NCBI GenBank assembly: GCA_032622095.1 | Contig: CP136064.1 | Coordinates: 137,597,954 to 137,661,953, forward strand | Reading direction: 5' to 3' | Length of the DNA stretch: 64,000 nt | Source of the DNA: Siphonodentalium dalli | Lineage: Eukaryota; Mollusca; Scaphopoda; Gadilida; Siphonodentaliidae | Shown here: piece after piece, positions 58,035 through 64,000 of the stretch | How positions within the stretch are numbered: the stretch's first letter is position 1 | How the letters are laid out: every line of letters starts with the position of its first letter | Position numbers and translations under genes: made by a program | Notes under the pieces: model-generated | Told to the model about the DNA's origin: nothing | Databases searched by the model: none | The model's input: the letters and a program-made list of their open reading frames with translations, nothing else

Positions 58035-58815
58035 TCCGGCTATGACAATTTCGACGCCCATTGGGCAATATCGACGCCCATCGCGCAATTTCTACGCCCC
58101 AACTTCGACGCCGTTTATCGGGCAACTTTGACGCCCATCTGACAACTTTGACGCCCATTGGGCAACTACGACGCCTACATGGGCAACTTCGACGCCTACA
58201 TGGGCAACTTCGATGCCTATTACGCAATTTCGACGCCAATCGGGCAACTTCGACGCCTTTTATCGGGCAACTTCGACGCCCATCGGGCAACTTTGACGAC
58301 TACATGGGCAACTTCGACGCCTATATGGGCAACTTCGATGCCCTTTAGGCAATTTCGACGCCCATCGCGCAATTTCGACGCCCATCAGGTAACTTCGACG
58401 CCTTCTATCCGACAACTTCGAAGCCTTTTTTGGGCAACTTCGACACCTTTTATCGGGCAACTTCGACGCCCATCGGGCAACTTTGACGCATACATGGACA
58501 ACTTCGACGCCTATATGGGCAACTTCGATGCCCATTAGGCAATTTCGACGCCCATCGGGTAATTTCGACGCCCATCGGGCAACTTCGACGCCTTTTATCC
58601 GGCAACTTCGACGCCCATCGGGCAAATTTGAAGCCTACATGGCAAATTCGACGCCTACATGGGCAACTTCGACGCCCATTAGGCAATTTCGACGCACATC
58701 GGGCAATTTCGACGCCTTTTATCGGGCAAGTTCGACGCCTTTTACCGGGCAACTTCGACGCCCATTGGGCACTTCGACGCCCATCGGGCAATTTCGACAC
58801 CTAAATGGGCAATTA
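58035..58815 (+). repeat. 20-21-bp minisatellite (GGGCAACTTCGACGCC)
   Basis: About 37 units of CATCGGGCAACTTCGACGCC-type sequence, varying at CATCGGG, TACATGGG, TTTTATCGGG and CATTAGG. Most units are 21 bp, so both strands stay open and yield artefact proteins (MGNFDAY or RRRSCP repeats). Variants cluster in recurring series, suggesting amplification in blocks. Confidence 0.95.
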
Positions 58816-61800
58816 CATATCGTATATCTACTTATATATACGGACAAATTGATTCCCGCTGGGGAATTGCAATGCCTCCAGGCATTCGACACCATCCGGA
58901 CAATTTTCAAGTTGATATCGTCCGGGTGTTATTGACGTCCCACAGGTATTATTGACGTCTCACAGACAGTTTGACACCCGTATTTTGCAATTTATATATT
59001 TTGATATGCGACGATATCCACTGTATTTTTAAAACCGTTAAGCATACATTTTGGAAAAATACTATCAGTGACAATTCAGTGTACACAATTATAACGACAA
59101 TCAAATACCACGTATAGCAATTCAAACTGTAATTATTGGACATTTATGCTTGTTTAATACTACTATCCGACTCGAAATTCAAGTTCCGAAACAACTTGTA
59201 GCCAACCTACATGTACAACATTACTTCAACAACTCGAAAGTTTTATATGGAAACTTTGTAATTGGAAAATTAACTTTGAATCTTGAGGTACATTTACATC
59301 GTAACATTCGTACTTCTATAATAGCAAACTGTTACCCTTGTAACACTCGTACTTCTATAACAGAAACACTACTATACCTTGTTATTTAATTCGGAGCATC
59401 AATATAGATATCAATATACATGCATATATAGATATATATACAATTACAAAAGAAGTGAATGCCTCACATTGCTCTCAACTGGATTACGTTACTGACCGCA
59501 ATTAAAGATACATACTCTAAATTATTTGTTAACGCTCCTAAATTTATATAATATCGTTCACAGTGGTTAACCGTATATGTTGGCATTAAATCATACCTGA
59601 CAAATGACGACCAACCCATAGTTTGTAGAAATATTGTTAGAATCTGATGATACGCGACCACCGAATCGAATCGTCCCCTTTCAGTGCATTTATAGCATAA
59701 ATATGGACTTTATCCTGTATAACATAATCGTTTTTCTTTATCAGCTAACAGCTGAATCTGTATTAACTATTCAATCAAATAGAATCACTTGACCAATTGG
59801 AACATGAATTCAGATTTAGTGATGGTGTATTCCCAAGACATGTATTTGCATTGATGTAGATCAGTTCTTGGTAATATATTCAACGTACACATATATATAT
59901 CCTACCACATAAGTATGACGTTGACAAAGTATTGCTTTAATAAATAGTATGTTCCGCCGTTGTATCATATTTTGTTTCGTTCGAGGTCTATAATGACAAA
60001 TTATAGGAGTAAATAAGAATTTGTTCTCTCAGTTTACTGATATTAAGTTCTGTCTTTTACAAATTGTAACTCGATTATCTCTACATTCTTACACACACCT
60101 GTTGAATTCCACCACACAACAAAGATACTAGGGTATTAAAATCATCTTTTTAATGTGTGAAACATCGCATTGAATATTTAATTTATATGGAATATATATT
60201 GACAATCATTCTGGTTCGTTTCGAATTTAGTTATATATATATCACTATATACCAACCAGTCTGTGTGTGTAACGCTTACAGTATAAGTCTCTATTGATAG
60301 TATACCCTTCCCCAATTGGTATTATGATGACTCTTATCAATTAGATTGGATCATTCGTTGTTCATCAAATTACGCAGAATACTTTCTGGTAAAGGATTGA
60401 AATATATTTGCTGTTGTGGAAGTACATATTTATACTGATATATATTGAATCATGTATGACTGTTGAGTTATTATATAATTGAATACTGATGTCTCCTCCA
60501 ATTGTCCCTTTTGTGAGATAGTGTGAACCGCATCTCCTCCCAGAGTGATCAGAGGCCGAGATGACTCCTCTGACCTTTGGGCCCCTCTCCAGGAAGGCAT
60601 CATTATGAATTTCTGGCGGCCGTTGGCTTGGCAGAAGTTGGAGAATTCATAATCATTTCATGTGTAAAAGGTAGAGTGCAAGCATGAGGAGGAGAGAAAA
60701 GTGAGAGTAAGGTTTCATTATTGTTCACATGTTTAATGTATGTTTGTTGAGAGATCAGATCTCAGTAAATAATATTATGGCCATTCCGTCTTAGTCATAA
60801 TTTCCATATGGAGTGGTTCTAATTAATAGTGAAGCACTGAAGGGCATAGTAATTAGATATATAATTCGGATATTTATGTTACCCAAATTATGTCTGCTTC
60901 AAGGAAGTACAGTACCGGTATATAACAATAAATGCTCAAACGGATATGTGTCCGTTAAATAAGAAACATGTTAATATTTGTTAGTTTCTATTGATGTTTG
61001 TTAGATTTTATCCTTAGGCTTTATGAATGGGCCATGCTTAAATGATCCCAATTTATTGGTAACATCCCAGAATGTCCAGCTGAATTTCATTATTGGTATG
61101 TAGTAATAATAAGAATCGTCTAAAATAAAAACTAATTTAATATAATTGGCTATCTGTGTGAGCCCAAGAGTTATACTTCAAAGTGTGAGGAAAACGAATT
61201 TCATAATGCATGTCTCAATCCTGTTATCCAAGTTTTAAAACTCGATGTGATATTCGCGGGTGTGCTATTTATTTAGTATGAGAGCTGATTCAGCGATACT
61301 TTATATATTTGTGCGCAACTTTAACCTGCGGAGTTACAACGATGACTTTAAATTTGATACAACTTGGCCACTGTTCATAACATGCATTAAAACACAGCAA
61401 GATACATCAAAGCACCAACCGGAAATCTAACTGACAACAGACGACAAATCATCAAAGGGGTCCGTTGTACCGCATACTGAAATCAATTATCAGAGGGCAA
61501 AGGACACCGAAAAAAATAAAACAAAACAAAACCACCGACGTTAATCATTATAGTATCAACATAATGATTCCAGTCTGAATGGAGTTACCACTGTGCTTGG
61601 TTAAATCGAGCTCTGCCCAAAGTGCATGTCTTTTGTTGATTCCGATTTCGTTAGATAACCGTCGACCAGAATATACGATGAGGTGTCACTGAATCCTTTA
61701 TAGTTCACTTAAAGTATATGATATATGTTGCCTATTGCATTTAGCTCATTTATAATATGTCTTAGCTCATTTATAATATGTCGCAAATATGTCACAAATA

Positions 61801-63388
61801 GGGGAACCTAATACAGTCGTAATAGTATTATAATACTGTCAATTTTCGAATCTTGTTATCGCAATAGAATGATATCTTTTTTATTCTCCGAAACACTAAT
61901 TTCCATATTACATTTTAGATACATTAGGTCCCGGCTTTAATTCAGCATTATTCCGAACAATTTAATAAAGAGCGTTCCGTAGTTTTTTCATGAATCCTGA
62001 TGGATGGTAAAAACTAAAGAGAGCAGACCTGCGAAAATATGAATGGAAATTTCGATAAAAATCTCCTGTGGAAAGGTTATACGCGAAGCAGTCATATTTA
62101 ACTGACAACTGTACACATGCATATATACAAATTGAAAAATAGACCAACATTCTATTGTGGATCTTCAGCCAGATAAATACGTATTGTTTCCAATACTGCA
62201 CTATTAATTCACACCCAACTATATTTGCAACTGTAACGTTTACCCTGCGATTTGCATTGGAAGACATGTCCATTCAAATTAATCCGACCACTTTTTCTGG
62301 ACATGTTGTGTGAATTCAACTGCCAAAATTAATGTGACCTTCAATTAATAATTCCGTCAGAAACGGCGTGGGTAGAAATTGAGTACAAATCTCAGTATAA
62401 TCAGGTCATACACTGACACACCTGGGTATCTTTGACAAGCCAATACAGATTATCCATGGTGTCAGTTGATGACCTATATTTAGATGGGGAATTCAGTGTT
62501 AATTTGCAAAACAAGATTACTCAATATTTACAAACCGTAGAAAAATGCTTCATGTCTTGTTGGAATGTTTGAGCCTATATCTAGTGACATGCCAAGCAGA
62601 TTTGTCATCATTTTATGTTTTGCTTTGTGACATTTGGTGGAAATATTATAAACAATGATAAACAATTGTGACCTACTTTTTAATACTATCCAATTATATC
62701 CATCCTGTGATACAAGTTCCGCCTCGCGTTGTCACAATAGATAAGTCTTCAAAGTTTCCCAAAAAGGTATATGATCACCTGCGCTTTGTACGGTTCGATC
62801 AATATGTTCTAAAAAATTTACTCTGAATTCCCCATTCAGATGTTTCCACTCCACCTCTCTCTTAGGCCTAAATCCCGTTCGCCACATTCGTGACTGCAGT
62901 CGGTGGAAAGTGGCGATGGGTTCTTGTCAGATGGTAACCGTTTATTTGAAATTGCACATTTACATGGGATCGTTCCGTTTCCAAATTACGAATACACTAA
63001 TTTAGAGCTTCGAAGAGAGATCCATCATTGATTTCATACCTGTATATAACATGTATATGGGCGCCCAATACAAACTTAAACTATATGTGAATTCCTACAT
63101 TGATCATTGATTGTAGGCCTACCCGTTGATAACAAAAATCATTTGTCGACTTTGTATCCCTGAACCAATTTATGTGGTACATTCATGTAATGAGAAATAG
63201 TAATGCCCCATACATTATTTGGACACCCTTGGCACCCAAACAGGTGTCCCGAAAAGAATCCTGGATATGCCAGAACAAGCCCCTATCCATTTACAGTTGT
63301 GACGTAATTATCACGGTCACGCCGTAACGTATGACGTAATTATCACGGTCACGCACGAGGTAATTTTTCATTTTTCGTCTGATTTTTT
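58816..63388. other. 4.6-kb non-coding stretch, nothing firm
   Basis: AT-rich DNA with scattered TATATA runs. 60500-60660 is unusually GC-rich (CCTCCCAGAGTGATCAGAGG, CTGGCGGCCGTTGGCTTGGC) and could be conserved, but no exon, RNA gene or repeat is recognised. A 23-bp direct repeat TGACGTAATTATCACGGTCA occurs twice at about 63300-63355. Open frames at 59150, 59464 and 61962 are unsupported. Confidence 0.5.
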
Positions 63389-63426
63389 CACCCACTGACC
63401 GACGCGCGAAGCGCGTCCAGTGGGTG
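63389..63426. repeat. Compact bulged hairpin
   Basis: CACCCACTG pairs with CAGTGGGTG, and inside it GACGCGC pairs with GCGCGTC around a GAA loop, with a three-base ACC bulge on one side. Very GC-rich in an AT-rich context. Confidence 0.85.
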
Positions 63427-63428
63427 TA

Positions 63429-64000
63429 CTATAATCGTAGGACTCATGCGTTTCTGCTGAATTGAACTAGTGCCTATGCGTTTCTGCTGAGCTGCACTGA
63501 CGTTTGATCGCAAAATAAAATTATAATCATTATAAAAGCACACCTTTGGATAACACCGCCATAAACAGTGACATATTATGATGTTGAGCTCGTATCATCA
63601 ATAAAATTAGAGTTATAACTTATAAAACTAAGAATTACTGCTAAAGTATTTCTACCAATTGAGTAACTAGATTCAGGTTGAACTGGAACTTGAGAACTTT
63701 TTAATTTCAACCAATTGAAATGTCGTTGAGAGTGGAAAGGGTTAAGGTTGGGAAGCAACGCAAATGACGTCACCGTAAGCAAGGCTCGTCAAAATCAAAT
63801 CGTACACATGTACATGTACGCTTCGTCTCGGAAGCTGATTTAAATTCATTCATTTGGACTGTTTCTGTGTCCTAAGATATTAAAAACTTGCGAGATATCT
63901 TTGAATGTGCTTAGGGAGGATTGTTATTATATCTAATTTATTGTATTTGTTCAATGTGTTGTCAATCTGATTCTGACAGTGACAGCGCTCGTCTGCAACT
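63429..64000. other. Non-coding right edge, nothing recognised
   Basis: Contains ATGCGTTTCTGCTGA twice (about 63447 and 63476) and a TACATGTACATGTAC tract. A minus-strand frame at 63576 is unsupported. Confidence 0.4.

Noticed and set aside
58061-58935. Long frames of GNFDAY- and RRRSCP-type repeats
   Set aside because: They are translations of a 21-bp minisatellite, with no flanking coding sequence.

Overview
This window looks like the genome of a marine invertebrate animal, most likely a mollusc and perhaps a bivalve. The reasons are the AT-rich DNA dotted with ACATGTAC microsatellites, spliced genes with GTAAGT donors, CR1/L2/Jockey-type and L1/Tx1-type retrotransposons, and very many palindromic or foldback DNA elements. 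The species call is inference. There is no sign of bacterial gene organisation, and I recognised no ordinary housekeeping gene.

Layout. 232-2600 is an 88-bp satellite with higher-order structure. 2729-5390 is a 5'-truncated LINE (copy 1, minus strand). 6361-6777 is a foldback element. 7277-8574 is a LINE ORF1-like gene with one frameshift. 8820-10250 is a decayed repeat array. 10250-10700 and 27686-28470 are the two halves of one ~170-bp satellite array. They are separated by about 17 kb bounded by a 13-bp inverted repeat, and this block contains a CAGGT minisatellite at each end, a 45-bp satellite (11040-16225) holding a 2.7-kb piggyBac-like insertion, and several families of palindromic MITE or foldback elements.

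28930-41900 is a nest of repeats. LINE copy 3 (plus strand) sits inside a dispersed repeat that is present without that insertion at 38810-39450. It is followed by a 1.4-kb foldback element, an inverted repeat around a tandem array, a LINE fragment (copy 4) and an L1/Tx1-like fragment (copy 5). 41892-46100 is the best preserved LINE (copy 2, minus strand). It is related to copy 1, and its N-terminus carries a 2A ribosome-skipping motif just before the endonuclease.

48578-54640 (minus strand) is the main gene-like region. A spliced gene encodes a Mutator-like transposase domain, a Ser/Thr/Asn-rich repeat linker, a YqaJ-type exonuclease domain and, through two downstream exons, a Tudor/Agenet-like C-terminus. 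It is broken by single-base homopolymer indels and one stop codon. Upstream on the same strand lies an SGNH-hydrolase-like ORF. The rest (55-64 kb) is mostly unrecognised non-coding DNA with a 21-bp minisatellite, an (AT)(GT) microsatellite, a 215-bp duplication and a strong hairpin.

The coding content is therefore almost entirely mobile-element derived. The most interesting items are the transposase-YqaJ-Tudor composite gene, the 2A-bearing LINE, and the nested insertions that can be reconstructed from interrupted repeats.
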